A stretch of 64,000 bases of DNA from Desulfotalea sp. (GTDB taxonomy: Bacteria > Desulfobacterota > Desulfobulbia > Desulfobulbales > Desulfocapsaceae). The notes below the pieces were generated by a model. The model worked only from the letters and a program-made list of their open reading frames with translations, did not search any database and was not told the origin of the DNA. Both the position numbers and the translations under genes were made by a program. Each line of letters begins with the position of its first letter. Position 1 is the stretch's first letter. The stretch is from the NCBI GenBank assembly GCA_002733995.1, contig NVXR01000008.1, forward strand, positions 62,001-126,000. Reading direction: 5' to 3'. Of the stretch, positions 7,701-17,356 are shown piece by piece.

Positions 7701-9479
7701 TTACAGTTTTACTCTTTTGGCTTTTTCTTCTACCTCAAGAACCATATCCTGTCGAAATTTTACAACTTTTTCAGCCAACTCAGGATCAGACAGTGCCAGC
7801 ATCTTCAAGGCAAAAACCCCCGCATTTTTTGCTCCAGCCTTGCCTATACCCATAGTAGCAACGGGTATCCCAGGAGGCATTTGCACAGTGGACAGCAGTG
7901 CATCAATTCCACCCAAAGTAGACGCGTCAAGGGGTACACCAATTACAGGAAGATCAGTATGTGCGGCGAGTACACCCGCTAAGTGGGCAGCCATTCCAGC
8001 ACCAGCAATGATCACCTTAAGGCCTCTAGCTGCTGCAGTTTTAGCATACTCTGCAGCTCGTTCAGGTGTTCTGTGGGCAGACGCTACAGTCATCTCACAA
8101 CAGATTCCCATGGATTGAAGAAAATCTGTCGCAGCTCTCATCACTTCAAGATCGGAGTCACTGCCCATAACAATACCAACTAAAGGTACATTTTTGTTCA
8201 CAGCCACATGGGGGTTAAGAGCTTTTCCACCAATATCGGTGCGGTGGAAGCAATTGGTCCACTGAATAGCTGCTACCCCTTTGTAGGCACTGTCAATTGC
8301 TTCCTTGAGAGTTTCTCCCACTGCGGTTATGCCAAGAATTCTACCCCCATGAGTAACAATACGCCCACCCTTTCTAAGGGTCCCCGCGTGGAAAACTTCA
8401 ACATTTTCAACAGCAGCCGCTTTGGTGAGACCATTAATAATTTTGCCGTTGCTATAAGGACCTGGATAGCCACCCGAGGCCATAACAACGCAGACACATG
8501 GTCTGGGATCAATCTTTAGCTCAATACGATCCAAGGTGCCATCGATCGTCGCTTCAAATATCTCAACAATGTCACTTTCAAGTCGCATAAGTAGAGGTTG
8601 AGCTTCCGGATCACCAAATCTGCAGTTAAATTCGAGGACTTTGATATCGTCGCCATCGATCATCAGGCCAGCGTACAACATCCCCTTATATGGGCGCCCT
8701 TCGGCTTCGAGGCCTTTAATTGTAGGGAGCATTACCTTTTGCATTACAAAATCAGCAATAGCATCTGTAACAATGGGAGCGGGGGAATAGGCTCCCATAC
8801 CACCGGTATTGGGCCCTTCGTCATTGTCAAAAGCCGCCTTGTGATCCTGGGAAGTAGGTAGAGGCAACACTGTTTTACCATCGGTAAAAGCGATAAAAGA
8901 AGCCTCTTCTCCCGTAAGACAACTTTCGACTACAATTTTATTACCGGCAGCACCAAATGCCTTATCAGCCATAATTAAATCCACCGCTTCTTTGGCCTCT
9001 TTAATCGTTTTGGCAACCACGACACCTTTACCCGCGGCCAGGCCATCGGCCTTCACCACTATAGGCGCACCACAGGATTCAATATATTTTTTTGCCTTCT
9101 TCTTTTCTTTGAAAACTTTAAAGGAGGCCGTTGGAATTTTATATTTTTTAAAGAACTCCTTAGTAAACACCTTAGAGCCTTCAAGGATCGATGCTTTTTT
9201 ATTTGGTCCGAAAATCCTTAGGTTGTTTTTTTCAAATTCATCAACAATTCCGGCAACAAGAGATGATTCAGGTCCGACTACGGTTAGATCAATTCCTTCT
9301 GCCAAAGCAAACTGCAACAGTTTATCAATATCAGTTGCTTCTATATTAACGCATTCCGCCAATTTACTTATTCCTGCATTGCCAGGTGCACAGTATACTT
9401 TTTCTACCTTGCTACTTTGTTGAATTTTCCATACCAGTGCATGTTCACGCCCGCCAGACCCAACAACAAGAATTTTCAT
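7701..9479 (-). CDS. purD-purE: Bifunctional GAR synthetase / N5-CAIR mutase (PurD-PurE fusion)
   Basis: One uninterrupted 592-residue frame holds two purine enzymes. Residues 1-425 are phosphoribosylamine-glycine ligase: MKILVVGSGGREHAL, the ATP-grasp segment VKADGLAAGKGVVVA, EFNCRFGDPE, and the typical end FHRTDIGGKAL. Residues 430-592 are class I PurE: GIVMGSDSDLEVM, the CAIR-binding SAHRTPE, and GAGMAAHLAG. The enzymes catalyse steps 2 and 6 of IMP synthesis, which are not consecutive. Both halves keep their key motifs and near-normal length, with a linker of only a few residues. TGGAG precedes the ATG. tsaC follows after 10 bases. Confidence 0.93.
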   Translation of the reverse strand: MKILVVGSGGREHALVWKIQQSSKVEKVYCAPGNAGISKLAECVNIEATDIDKLLQFALAEGIDLTVVGPESSLVAGIVDEFEKNNLRIFGPNKKASILEGSKVFTKEFFKKYKIPTASFKVFKEKKKAKKYIESCGAPIVVKADGLAAGKGVVVAKTIKEAKEAVDLIMADKAFGAAGNKIVVESCLTGEEASFIAFTDGKTVLPLPTSQDHKAAFDNDEGPNTGGMGAYSPAPIVTDAIADFVMQKVMLPTIKGLEAEGRPYKGMLYAGLMIDGDDIKVLEFNCRFGDPEAQPLLMRLESDIVEIFEATIDGTLDRIELKIDPRPCVCVVMASGGYPGPYSNGKIINGLTKAAAVENVEVFHAGTLRKGGRIVTHGGRILGITAVGETLKEAIDSAYKGVAAIQWTNCFHRTDIGGKALNPHVAVNKNVPLVGIVMGSDSDLEVMRAATDFLQSMGICCEMTVASAHRTPERAAEYAKTAAARGLKVIIAGAGMAAHLAGVLAAHTDLPVIGVPLDASTLGGIDALLSTVQMPPGIPVATMGIGKAGAKNAGVFALKMLALSDPELAEKVVKFRQDMVLEVEEKAKRVKL

Positions 9480-9574
9480 GGTTTACTCCAGAAATTTGTG
9501 ATTTAATTATTAATAAATAATGCTAAAGATGTTCGGCAAGGATGGTTGAACAGCTTTTACAGATGTAATGATCG

Positions 9575-9603
9575 TTGACAAATATGATGTGAAATATTAC
9601 ATG
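9575..9603 (+). promoter_or_regulatory. Predicted promoter of the TetR-family gene
   Basis: A perfect TTGACA (9575-9580) is followed 16-17 bases later by a weak -10 (TTACAT or TACATG, 9597-9603) that runs into the palindromic operator at 9602. A repressor bound there would block RNA polymerase, which fits autoregulation. The -10 is poor, so the exact start is uncertain. Confidence 0.4.
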
Positions 9604-9619
9604 AATGAATAGTCATTCA
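9602..9619. promoter_or_regulatory. FadR-type palindromic operator
   Basis: TGAATGAATAGTCATTCA is a perfect 7-bp inverted repeat with a 4-base centre. It agrees at every position with the operator consensus known for Bacillus subtilis FadR (TGAATGAMTANTCATTCA), a TetR-family repressor released by long-chain acyl-CoA. It sits 44 bases before the TetR-family start, implying autoregulation and an acyl-CoA-responsive regulator. Confidence 0.7.
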
Positions 9620-9663
9620 CCATTCACAGATTCCTTTAGAAAAAAAATTCTCTCTATTAAAAA

Positions 9664-10251
9664 ATGAAGGCAGATAATAAACATACAAAAATAATCTCGG
9701 CTGCGACGAAGGTCTTTGCAAAAAAAGGTTTTTTTACCGCAAGAATATCCGATATCGCAAAAGAAGCCAAGGTTGCTGATGGAACTATTTACCTTTATTT
9801 TAACAACAAGTACGATATTTTATTATCGGTTTTTGAAGAAGAGGTAGGGAAAATAGTAGAGAACACGAAAAAACTCATAGCCCAGGAAGATGACCCTGTA
9901 GAAATGCTGAATGTGTATATCACTCAACATCTCCAAGCTATGAAAAAGAATCGCTACCTCGCTGAAGTTATTCAAATAGAACTACGCCAGACCAACAAAG
10001 TCATTAAATTTTATCGAGACAATAAATTTAGTGAGTATGTTTCAATTGTAGCGGAGATTATTCAAAAAGGTCAGCAGACGGGGTGTTATAACACTGAGAT
10101 CAACCCCGACATCGCCAAAAGAATTATCTTTGGTGCCCTAGACGAGGTATGCAGAGTATGGAATGCCTCCCTAGAAAGCCACTACACCGTTGACGAAATC
10201 ACCGAGCAAGTCATTGCACTTATTCACAATGGTATCTTAAAACATCAGTAA
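9664..10251 (+). CDS. TetR/AcrR family regulator, FadR-like
   Basis: A 195-residue repressor. The N-terminal helix-turn-helix (residues about 10-50) has AATKVFAKKGFFTARISDIA and DGTIYLYFNNKYDIL, close to the Bacillus FadR/PfmR group. The C-terminal 140 residues are the helical ligand domain, with KNRYLAEVIQIELRQ typical of the acyl-CoA-binding group. The operator at 9602-9619, identical to the Bacillus FadR consensus, supports a role in fatty-acid degradation control. Candidate targets are the acyl-CoA genes at 21-34 kb, but I saw no second operator copy there. The ATG at 9664 lacks a good ribosome site. Confidence 0.82.
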   Translation: MKADNKHTKIISAATKVFAKKGFFTARISDIAKEAKVADGTIYLYFNNKYDILLSVFEEEVGKIVENTKKLIAQEDDPVEMLNVYITQHLQAMKKNRYLAEVIQIELRQTNKVIKFYRDNKFSEYVSIVAEIIQKGQQTGCYNTEINPDIAKRIIFGALDEVCRVWNASLESHYTVDEITEQVIALIHNGILKHQ

Positions 10252-10286
10252 GACGTGCTTTATAGCGAGTCTTACCTCTGCCGTTA

Positions 10287-10772
10287 CTAATGATGATTAC
10301 TCGGACTAATTTCAACGACCTCAAATTCTCTTTTCCCACCTGGGGTGACAACAACAACCTCATCCCCAACTTCCTTGGCGAGCATACTTCTACCTATAGG
10401 AGAAAGTACAGAAATAGAACCATTTTTCACGTCCGCTTCCTCGGGCCCGAGTAGTTGATAAACCACTTTTTCATCGGTATCTAAATCCAACAGCTCCACC
10501 ACAGTACCAAAGACGACAGTCTCAAGCCCAACCTTCATACAATCAATAATTTCAGCCCTTGAAAGTTTATCTTTTAACTCAATAATCCGTCCTTCAATAT
10601 GGCCCTGCCTTTCTTTTGCAGCGTGATATTCGGCATTTTCTTTTAAATCGCCGTGTTCTCTAGCCACCTCAATCGATTTGACAACAATCCCTCGCTCTAC
10701 ACGTTGTAAGTGTTGTAACTCATCTCTTAATCTCTGATTACCAGTAATTGACATCGGTATTCGTTCTACCAT
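10287..10772 (-). CDS. greA: Transcription elongation factor GreA/GreB
   Basis: A 161-residue protein with the normal Gre layout. The N-terminal coiled coil carries the acidic tip motif GDLKENAEYHAAKERQ (GD(L)xENAEY), which reaches into the RNA polymerase channel and stimulates cleavage of backtracked RNA. The C-terminal FKBP-like domain has ISVLSPIGRSMLAKEVGDEV. Length and motif fit GreA, although an unusual MVERIPM extension precedes the usual start region. GGAGG five bases before the first ATG supports that start. It converges on the TetR gene with only 35 bases between. Confidence 0.92.
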   Translation of the reverse strand: MVERIPMSITGNQRLRDELQHLQRVERGIVVKSIEVAREHGDLKENAEYHAAKERQGHIEGRIIELKDKLSRAEIIDCMKVGLETVVFGTVVELLDLDTDEKVVYQLLGPEEADVKNGSISVLSPIGRSMLAKEVGDEVVVVTPGGKREFEVVEISPSNHH

Positions 10773-10935
10773 CTATTCCTCCATAAAAAAATCCTGTAAG
10801 GCTGAGATAGAGCCCGTAACAGAAAAAAAGTTCATAACTTATAATTGTAATGCTTCGATACTATCTGAAACGTTGTTTTGCCGTAGGTACTAAATTCATA
10901 AGTGCTCAATACTTTAGTACAATCACCTTATGTGG

Positions 10936-13900
10936 CTACCAGCTATAGTGTAGGGATAATGCCAGCATCTTTTCATGATACTCATCGCTAGAATTAAAAC
11001 TGAAGTTGCCTTTTAATAACAAATGAGGGCTCATTTCAAGGAAAATATCAAACCGAGCAGAATAAGCGATATTTTCTTCATTTTCCAAACTTATTCCGGT
11101 ATCAATTCGAAAATAACTGATTTTATTCTCTACATCGGTGAGATAGCCGAAAAAATCTTTTTTAAGCTGCAGGCCTATCCGATGTTCAGAATAACTATCG
11201 GGACTCCAATAAATTTGGACAAAATCATCACTGTGTCCCCCATTAAAGTCATTTTCTGAACCATTTATATCTTTGTTTCTCAGATATTGATAGGCATAGC
11301 GTACATCTAACTGTAAAGAGTCACCAAAAAACGAATAGGACGAAAACCAATAGAATCGATTTTGTTCATTATTGTCACTGTAAAGACTGTATTGCACATC
11401 TCCACCAAAGGTCACACCAAGTTCTGTCTCAATGGTCAGACCCGTTTGAAGAAACTGACGATAAATCCCCTCTTCAATGGCCTCTACGGTATCGTCAACA
11501 GGTGCCTTTGCATACAATACATATCCGGACACATAATCATCTAACTGACCTTTTAATTGCAAATTGTACTGTACTTCACCACCTGCACTATCGTTGAGCT
11601 TTTCTACACCAATACCCGTTACCAACTCATAGTTACGCGAATATTCATACGTCATTGCACCACGCAAAATATTTGAATCGATCTCACCTTTTCTGTCCGT
11701 TGACTCATATTGCTTGTAGGCATAGCTCAACCAAAAATCTTTATTCAGCTCAGGAGTGAACCAAAAAGAACTGCCAAGGGAGGTTGTCCTAATATCGACT
11801 TTACCCTGTCTGCCACTTCGTTCTTCAACTACGATATCAACAGTATTTGTAGGCCGGATCTGTAAAATATTCCTCTTAATAGACTCCCGCAACTCTGGGG
11901 TAACTTCACCTATATTAGTTATATCCTCATATACTTGAGCTTCTTTTCTAAACTTTCCTATTCTGCCATAAATAGTTGCTAAATCAACCTTACTTTCTGT
12001 TGTTTCTTCCTTTTCAAGAAGTTTTTCATAACTTTTTGCAGCAAAGTGATACTTCCTATTATAAATAGATTTTCTTGCGAGATATTCATTTTCAATGATT
12101 TTCTGCCAACTGTATTGCTCATAGTTGTCCGCGACTATCTTCCCTGTAGCGTTGCCTCTATTATCGAATAAAAACGTAGGCTCCATCAACTCTGCTATAA
12201 TTTCAGGCTCCGTCTCAAGGAGTAACATCATCCTATTCCAAAACGTTTGGTGTCTTGTGAGGTACTGATAGTTAATTTTTTTAGCACGAAATTGCTTAAT
12301 AAGCTGCTGATACACCGGAGGATCTAGTAACTTTTTATACACAGCTAACGCATCTTCATACTGCTTGGCTCCCCACAATAAACGCCCGTAAAGAAGATCA
12401 TCCTCCACCACTATATTCTGCCTATCAGCAGATATATTTGTGGCCGTTAGTTGACCTTGGAAACACTGTTTATATCTTTCCAGTGCCTCGGAGTATCTCC
12501 CAATTTTACTCATTATTTCTATGTGTAGCTTACAAAAGGAGTCTTCCTTATCAAACCGATCTTCCAACCAGAGTAAATCGTTTTTCACTGGTTCCAGTTT
12601 GCCGTCCGCCAATGCCAGTTTTATGCCAAGGTTCTTCAGGCGAATTGAGCGGTCTAGTCCATGAGCTATTAAAGAAAAATGCTGTCTAGCGCTAACATAT
12701 GAGTGTCTTTCAATTTCCTTTTCGACAAGACTCATCACCCGAGTGAACAGAAGGCTCCCTGCACGCATCAGTTGGTCAATGGCTGCTGTCTGCACATCCT
12801 CCCCACCAAGGTGAAGAGTAATTTCCTGATCTAAAATATAGATTTCTGGATCAAAGGAGTTCTGCTTTAATTGGCTTGTAACTATTTTCTCTGCTGCAAG
12901 ATAATTACCGGTGACGAGATATAATTGGCATTTTTCTTTATTCAAACTACTGATAAAAGCCAAATCAGTTAAACTCTTATCACGGTTTTGAGCTTCTATA
13001 AAACTTTGATCAACAAGCTCAAAAGCCTCATATGTTTGACCTTCAAATCGCAGTAAACGTATTTTTGCAAGCCGTATTCTTTGTTGAAGTTGGGGGCGGG
13101 TAACCGCAGACTCCCCTGCCCTTGGACGCGTATCTTGCGCCCATAGATCCAGCCATTTTCTAGCCATCAACAAACGCCTGTCAGCAATGGCATTTTCAAC
13201 GAGCTGAAGGAGTACAATATTTTGATATCGCCTATCATTGAGTAGTTGCCGCAACAGCTGCTCTGCATGTCTGAGCCTTCCTGACTGACGTAAAACATCG
13301 GTCTTTACGAGGTACAACTGCAAAAAAACGTTATCGGACGTTGCCACACCAATGTACCGATCACACAAAAACAAGGCTTTTTGATACATTCCGTTGCTAG
13401 CCAATAAACGAACATGCAATGCTATCAACCCTACAGGAATTGAACTGCTTTCGCCCTTGGCCAAGTAATTAAACAAAGAATTTTGCTCTTCAATCAGTCC
13501 AAGGCCCCCGGCTAAGGTTATACACCTTTTCCGCAGACGAAGATCCTCAGGTTTTAGATCGAGCGCCTTCCGTAAAGAGATGAAGCTATCAAACTCCAGA
13601 CCAAGGTGTATTGCATTATCAGCTTTGAGCAGATAGTAGTTTCTATCGCGAAATCCCGCGGGAACAAGAGCAATATAGTACTGACTCTTGGCATATTTTT
13701 TGACAGTACTGAAAAGTTTTGCAAGTCTTAGGACCGTTTTATTCTGGACACTTGCATGCTTGCAGAGCACTTCTAATACATCAATCAGCGGTAAGCGTTT
13801 GTTTTGTTTCTCCAGCAGAACAGCCATTCGTTCAAAAATAAATCGTCTGTTCGCCCCGATACTGTCAAGATCATCCCAAAGTAAGTCCGCCCCACCATTT

Positions 13901-14982
13901 TCTACAATAGAAAGGAAATCACCAGCTAACTGGATCTGCAGGTCATTAATTGATGCTAAAACCTCAGTATTACCAGGGTTTAATGTTCTAAATTTTTCTA
14001 GATAGCCTAATGCCTTATCCGGTCTTTTGAGGTAATTCGCTGCTATGTCCGCCGCCTTAAGTAAAAATGAACTCTTGTTCGCCGCGTTTTTAATGAGAAA
14101 AGATAGATGGTCCATAAGGCTGACATAATCACCAGCTTCTTCATCTATTTCCATAATTTGCTTGCGAAAAGGTAAGTAGTCGGGATGTAATTTTAAATAT
14201 CTTTCTAAAATTACATACCGCTCCTTCACAAAATCTTTGCCAAAAAAAACAGTTGCGGCCTCAAAAACCACACGGTCATCGACCTGTTTGTGGGCCAGCA
14301 ATTTTCGGTAGAGAGTTCGTGCAACAGCAAAACGCTTTAATAAAACAGCATCTACTGCGAGGTCATGGATAAACGTCTCGTTGTCCGGTTGTCGCACAAT
14401 GAGCTGCTGCATAAGAGGAAATGCTAGTTCTCTATGACCGCGGGAACGCAGGCTATAGGCAAAGCCTTCGAGGGCCGCATCCCCATTTTTACCGACGGGA
14501 GATTTTTCAAATATCAGGCCAAAATAACGTTCAGCCTCAGCATAGTTTTTTTGATATGCCGCAACCTGGCCCGCCACAAGGAGGTATTCACCTTTACCTG
14601 GATTTTTTTCTAACAGGAGGGCTATTATTCTAGAGGCGACCTGGTATGACTTAGTCCGAAGGAGAACTTTACAATACTCCCAATTGGCCTCTTCAACATT
14701 TGGTTTAATAGAAGAAATCTGCTCATATACGTCTGCGGCCAGCAGGTATTGTCCCTCTCTTACAAGGGTTCTCGCTCTATCCCAGAGAATCTTCCAATCG
14801 GGTGATTGAGGAGCATCATGGACTACAGAGATATCTCTTTCTGGAGCTATTTCTGTGCTATCAGCAAATGAGCTAGTGGTGGTACAGAAAAATACGAAGA
14901 AAAGAATGAGACTAAAAGATATAACTTCCAGTCGAAAAAGCCGCTGTTTCCTTAGGGAAATACTAATATATAGATTGTCCAT
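10936..14982 (-). CDS. Large TPR protein with C-terminal outer-membrane beta-barrel
   Basis: A 1348-residue exported protein. The N-terminus has a basic region and a hydrophobic helix (SFSLILFFVFF) ending near SSFA|DS at residue 40, a Sec signal peptide. Residues about 45-1040 are helical pairs typical of TPR repeats, for example ADVYEQISSIKPN, AERYFGLIFEKSP and YLEKFRTLNPGN. The last 300 residues switch to alternating aromatic beta-strands and end LSLHYSW, an aromatic C-terminus expected of a BAM-inserted barrel. This TPR-plus-barrel plan is known from BcsC and PelB, which export polysaccharide. No synthase or other export gene is adjacent, and the primary sequence is too divergent to assign. 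A secretion or export role is inference. Confidence 0.75.
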   Translation of the reverse strand: MDNLYISISLRKQRLFRLEVISFSLILFFVFFCTTTSSFADSTEIAPERDISVVHDAPQSPDWKILWDRARTLVREGQYLLAADVYEQISSIKPNVEEANWEYCKVLLRTKSYQVASRIIALLLEKNPGKGEYLLVAGQVAAYQKNYAEAERYFGLIFEKSPVGKNGDAALEGFAYSLRSRGHRELAFPLMQQLIVRQPDNETFIHDLAVDAVLLKRFAVARTLYRKLLAHKQVDDRVVFEAATVFFGKDFVKERYVILERYLKLHPDYLPFRKQIMEIDEEAGDYVSLMDHLSFLIKNAANKSSFLLKAADIAANYLKRPDKALGYLEKFRTLNPGNTEVLASINDLQIQLAGDFLSIVENGGADLLWDDLDSIGANRRFIFERMAVLLEKQNKRLPLIDVLEVLCKHASVQNKTVLRLAKLFSTVKKYAKSQYYIALVPAGFRDRNYYLLKADNAIHLGLEFDSFISLRKALDLKPEDLRLRKRCITLAGGLGLIEEQNSLFNYLAKGESSSIPVGLIALHVRLLASNGMYQKALFLCDRYIGVATSDNVFLQLYLVKTDVLRQSGRLRHAEQLLRQLLNDRRYQNIVLLQLVENAIADRRLLMARKWLDLWAQDTRPRAGESAVTRPQLQQRIRLAKIRLLRFEGQTYEAFELVDQSFIEAQNRDKSLTDLAFISSLNKEKCQLYLVTGNYLAAEKIVTSQLKQNSFDPEIYILDQEITLHLGGEDVQTAAIDQLMRAGSLLFTRVMSLVEKEIERHSYVSARQHFSLIAHGLDRSIRLKNLGIKLALADGKLEPVKNDLLWLEDRFDKEDSFCKLHIEIMSKIGRYSEALERYKQCFQGQLTATNISADRQNIVVEDDLLYGRLLWGAKQYEDALAVYKKLLDPPVYQQLIKQFRAKKINYQYLTRHQTFWNRMMLLLETEPEIIAELMEPTFLFDNRGNATGKIVADNYEQYSWQKIIENEYLARKSIYNRKYHFAAKSYEKLLEKEETTESKVDLATIYGRIGKFRKEAQVYEDITNIGEVTPELRESIKRNILQIRPTNTVDIVVEERSGRQGKVDIRTTSLGSSFWFTPELNKDFWLSYAYKQYESTDRKGEIDSNILRGAMTYEYSRNYELVTGIGVEKLNDSAGGEVQYNLQLKGQLDDYVSGYVLYAKAPVDDTVEAIEEGIYRQFLQTGLTIETELGVTFGGDVQYSLYSDNNEQNRFYWFSSYSFFGDSLQLDVRYAYQYLRNKDINGSENDFNGGHSDDFVQIYWSPDSYSEHRIGLQLKKDFFGYLTDVENKISYFRIDTGISLENEENIAYSARFDIFLEMSPHLLLKGNFSFNSSDEYHEKMLALSLHYSW

Positions 14983-15090
14983 GCATTATAATCAGCACCC
15001 AGTTTCACAGATCAGTATCCGCTGCTTTACACTAATAAAAATGAAAAACAGCGGTCAGAAGACGGGCATATCACGTTAAAGGAGACTACC

Positions 15091-16275
15091 CTACAATTTG
15101 TAAAACTGCACAACTTTCTCAACAAGATATTCCTGCATTTCAACTGTCAATTCAGGATAAATCGGAAGAGCAATTGTAGATGCGGCAGCTTTCTCTGCTT
15201 CAGGGTAATTGAGTCCCTCACAAAGATCACCTAGACACTCTTGCTTATGCAGAGGGATAGGATAGTAGATCTCACATCCAATATCATTTTTTTGCAGCCA
15301 GTCACGTAATTCATCACGTCTGTCTACACGTAGAATGTATTGATTATAAATATGCAGATTCACCTCTCGTCCATCGACAACAGCATCCCCATATACCTGC
15401 GTAGGGGTAATAACTTTCCCCTCTTCAATAAGTCCAGATTTAGCAAAAAGGCTATTGTAAGAGCGGGCATTAGCACGACGCTTCTTATGCCATGACTCAA
15501 GATAAGGCAGTTTTACAGTAAGAGTAGCAGCCTGAATTGGATCAAGCCTGAAATTTCCACCCACCATTTTATGATGATATTTAGGGTAGGCTCCGTGATT
15601 CCTTATTAAAACAAGTTTTTCGGCAAAGGCTTTGTCCTGACTCACAACCATGCCACCGTCGCCTACACAACCAAGGTTTTTGCTGGGGAAAAAGGAGAAG
15701 CAACCAGCGAGACCAATTGCCCCGGCTTTTTGGTAGGTGATTGCACCATCATCTCCAACCAGTGGATACTCTGCACCAATCGCCTGTGCCGCATCTTCGA
15801 CAACAGGTATATTATATTTTGCTGAAAGCTCCATGATAGACTTCATATCCGCGCACTGACCATAGAGGTGTACAGGAATAATAGCCTTTATCGTCTTTTC
15901 AGAATCCGCTTCCAGTATCTCTGCCATTTTCACAGGATCGATATTGAAACTCACAGGATCGATATCGGCAAAAACCGGAACTGCACCAAGACGAAGAATA
16001 ACACCCATGGTGGCAAAAAAGGAGTATGGGGTCGTCAACACCCGGTCGCCTTGTTTTATGTCAAGACACATAAGCGAGGCAAGCAGGGCATCGGTACCAC
16101 TGGTAACACCAACACCATAACCCGCACCGCAATAATCGGCGATGGCGGACTCGAGGCCTTCCACCTCTGGTCCCTGGATGTAACGTGTGGATTTAATAAC
16201 CCGGACAACTGCTTCAATAATATCATCTTCAAGATACTCCAACTGAGCCTGAAGGTCGAGTAAAGGTACTTTCAT
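15091..16275 (-). CDS. DegT/DnrJ/EryC1-family PLP sugar aminotransferase
   Basis: A 394-residue fold-type I aminotransferase. Family marks are VPLLDLQAQ at the N-terminus, GVTSGTDALLASL (phosphate pocket), VEDAAQAIGA (PLP ring Asp), and FSFFPSKNLGCVGDGGM with the Schiff-base lysine. These enzymes transfer an amino group from glutamate to a keto-sugar nucleotide during synthesis of LPS or capsule sugars, as WbpE does for UDP-3-keto-GlcNAcA. The substrate cannot be read from sequence. No other sugar-nucleotide gene is adjacent, so it is isolated from its pathway. No good ribosome site precedes the ATG. It lies downstream of the sigma factor gene on the same strand. Confidence 0.88.
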   Translation of the reverse strand: MKVPLLDLQAQLEYLEDDIIEAVVRVIKSTRYIQGPEVEGLESAIADYCGAGYGVGVTSGTDALLASLMCLDIKQGDRVLTTPYSFFATMGVILRLGAVPVFADIDPVSFNIDPVKMAEILEADSEKTIKAIIPVHLYGQCADMKSIMELSAKYNIPVVEDAAQAIGAEYPLVGDDGAITYQKAGAIGLAGCFSFFPSKNLGCVGDGGMVVSQDKAFAEKLVLIRNHGAYPKYHHKMVGGNFRLDPIQAATLTVKLPYLESWHKKRRANARSYNSLFAKSGLIEEGKVITPTQVYGDAVVDGREVNLHIYNQYILRVDRRDELRDWLQKNDIGCEIYYPIPLHKQECLGDLCEGLNYPEAEKAAASTIALPIYPELTVEMQEYLVEKVVQFYKL

Positions 16276-16348
16276 TGTATATTTAAATAGTTATATTAGC
16301 ATGAAGAGATAGGTGAATACCTATTTCGTAAGTTGCAGCCCCGAGGAA

Positions 16349-17356
16349 CTATGAACTAATGACAATTTTTTCACCGTCAAAATAGTCTATAATATCTGGC
16401 ATTTCAGCCTCAAGATATTTTTTCATCTTCTTCAGGAGATTTACCTCAATCTGACGAACACGCTCCCGCGAAATATCAAACCTGTCGGCAATATTTTGCA
16501 GGGTCATCGGCTCATCGGTTAACAGACGTTTCTCGAGAATCATCTTCTCTTTTTCGTTGAGCTTATGCTTTAAGATATCAAGTAACTCGGTGAGTTTTAC
16601 CTTGATTTCCTTTCCAGCAACAGTGGACTCAATGCCGGGACCATTACTTGGCAGAAAATTCTTTTGCTCGTCATCGGAGTCTGAACGTACCGGACTTTCC
16701 AGGGAAACGTCCCAGTTGTCCATACGCTGGCTCATCTCGATAACTTCACGCTCTTTCACATTGAGGCGCTCTGCGAGCAACTTCGGTTCAGCTTTAAAGC
16801 CTTGACCCTCAAGAAGTTTGCGTTCCTTATTCAAGCTAAAGAACAGCTTTCTCTGCGCCTGGGTTGTGCCAATTTTCACAAGACGCCAGTTGTCCATAAT
16901 AAATTTCAGGACATAAGCACGAATCCAATAAGCGGCGTAATAGGAAAATTTAACTCCACGATAGGGATCAAATTTTTTGGTGGCCTGTACCAGACCAACA
17001 TTACCTTCCTGGATCAGGTCCATAAAGTTCTGCATCCAATACTTCTGGAAATCCATCGCAACTTTCACGACAAGACGCAGATTAGAACTCACCAAGCGAT
17101 ACGCAGCGTCCTGATCACCTTCTTCACGAAAACGTATAGCCAGTTCATCCGTCTCTTCTCGAGAAAGAAGTTCGTACTGGCTGATTTCCTGAAGATACCT
17201 GTGCAAGGCAGGGTTGCTGAGAGCAGGAAGGTTACCGTCGTCTACCACGGAAACCAATGGGTTCTCATATGCCTCTCTTGCAACCACCGGCTTAACGGGG
17301 GTCTCAGATTTACTCTTTTTATTTTTTTTATTATCTATAGTTGTTTTTTTACTCAT
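16349..17356 (-). CDS. rpoH: RNA polymerase sigma factor, RpoH (sigma-32) type
   Basis: A 335-residue group 3-like sigma factor. After a Lys-rich, disordered 50-residue leader come region 1.2 (ALHRYLQEI), region 2 (NLRLVVKVAMDFQ, DLIQEGNVGLVQATKKFDP, and the -10 recognition helix YYAAYWIRAYVLKFIMDNW), and region 4 ending in the helix-turn-helix QNIADRFDISRERVRQIE. The segment KIGTTQAQRKLFFSLNKE is diagnostic of RpoH, the heat-shock sigma factor. There is no region 1.1, which excludes RpoD. GGAG lies 10 bases before the ATG. The basic N-terminal leader is longer than in enteric RpoH. Confidence 0.85.
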   Translation of the reverse strand: MSKKTTIDNKKNKKSKSETPVKPVVAREAYENPLVSVVDDGNLPALSNPALHRYLQEISQYELLSREETDELAIRFREEGDQDAAYRLVSSNLRLVVKVAMDFQKYWMQNFMDLIQEGNVGLVQATKKFDPYRGVKFSYYAAYWIRAYVLKFIMDNWRLVKIGTTQAQRKLFFSLNKERKLLEGQGFKAEPKLLAERLNVKEREVIEMSQRMDNWDVSLESPVRSDSDDEQKNFLPSNGPGIESTVAGKEIKVKLTELLDILKHKLNEKEKMILEKRLLTDEPMTLQNIADRFDISRERVRQIEVNLLKKMKKYLEAEMPDIIDYFDGEKIVISS

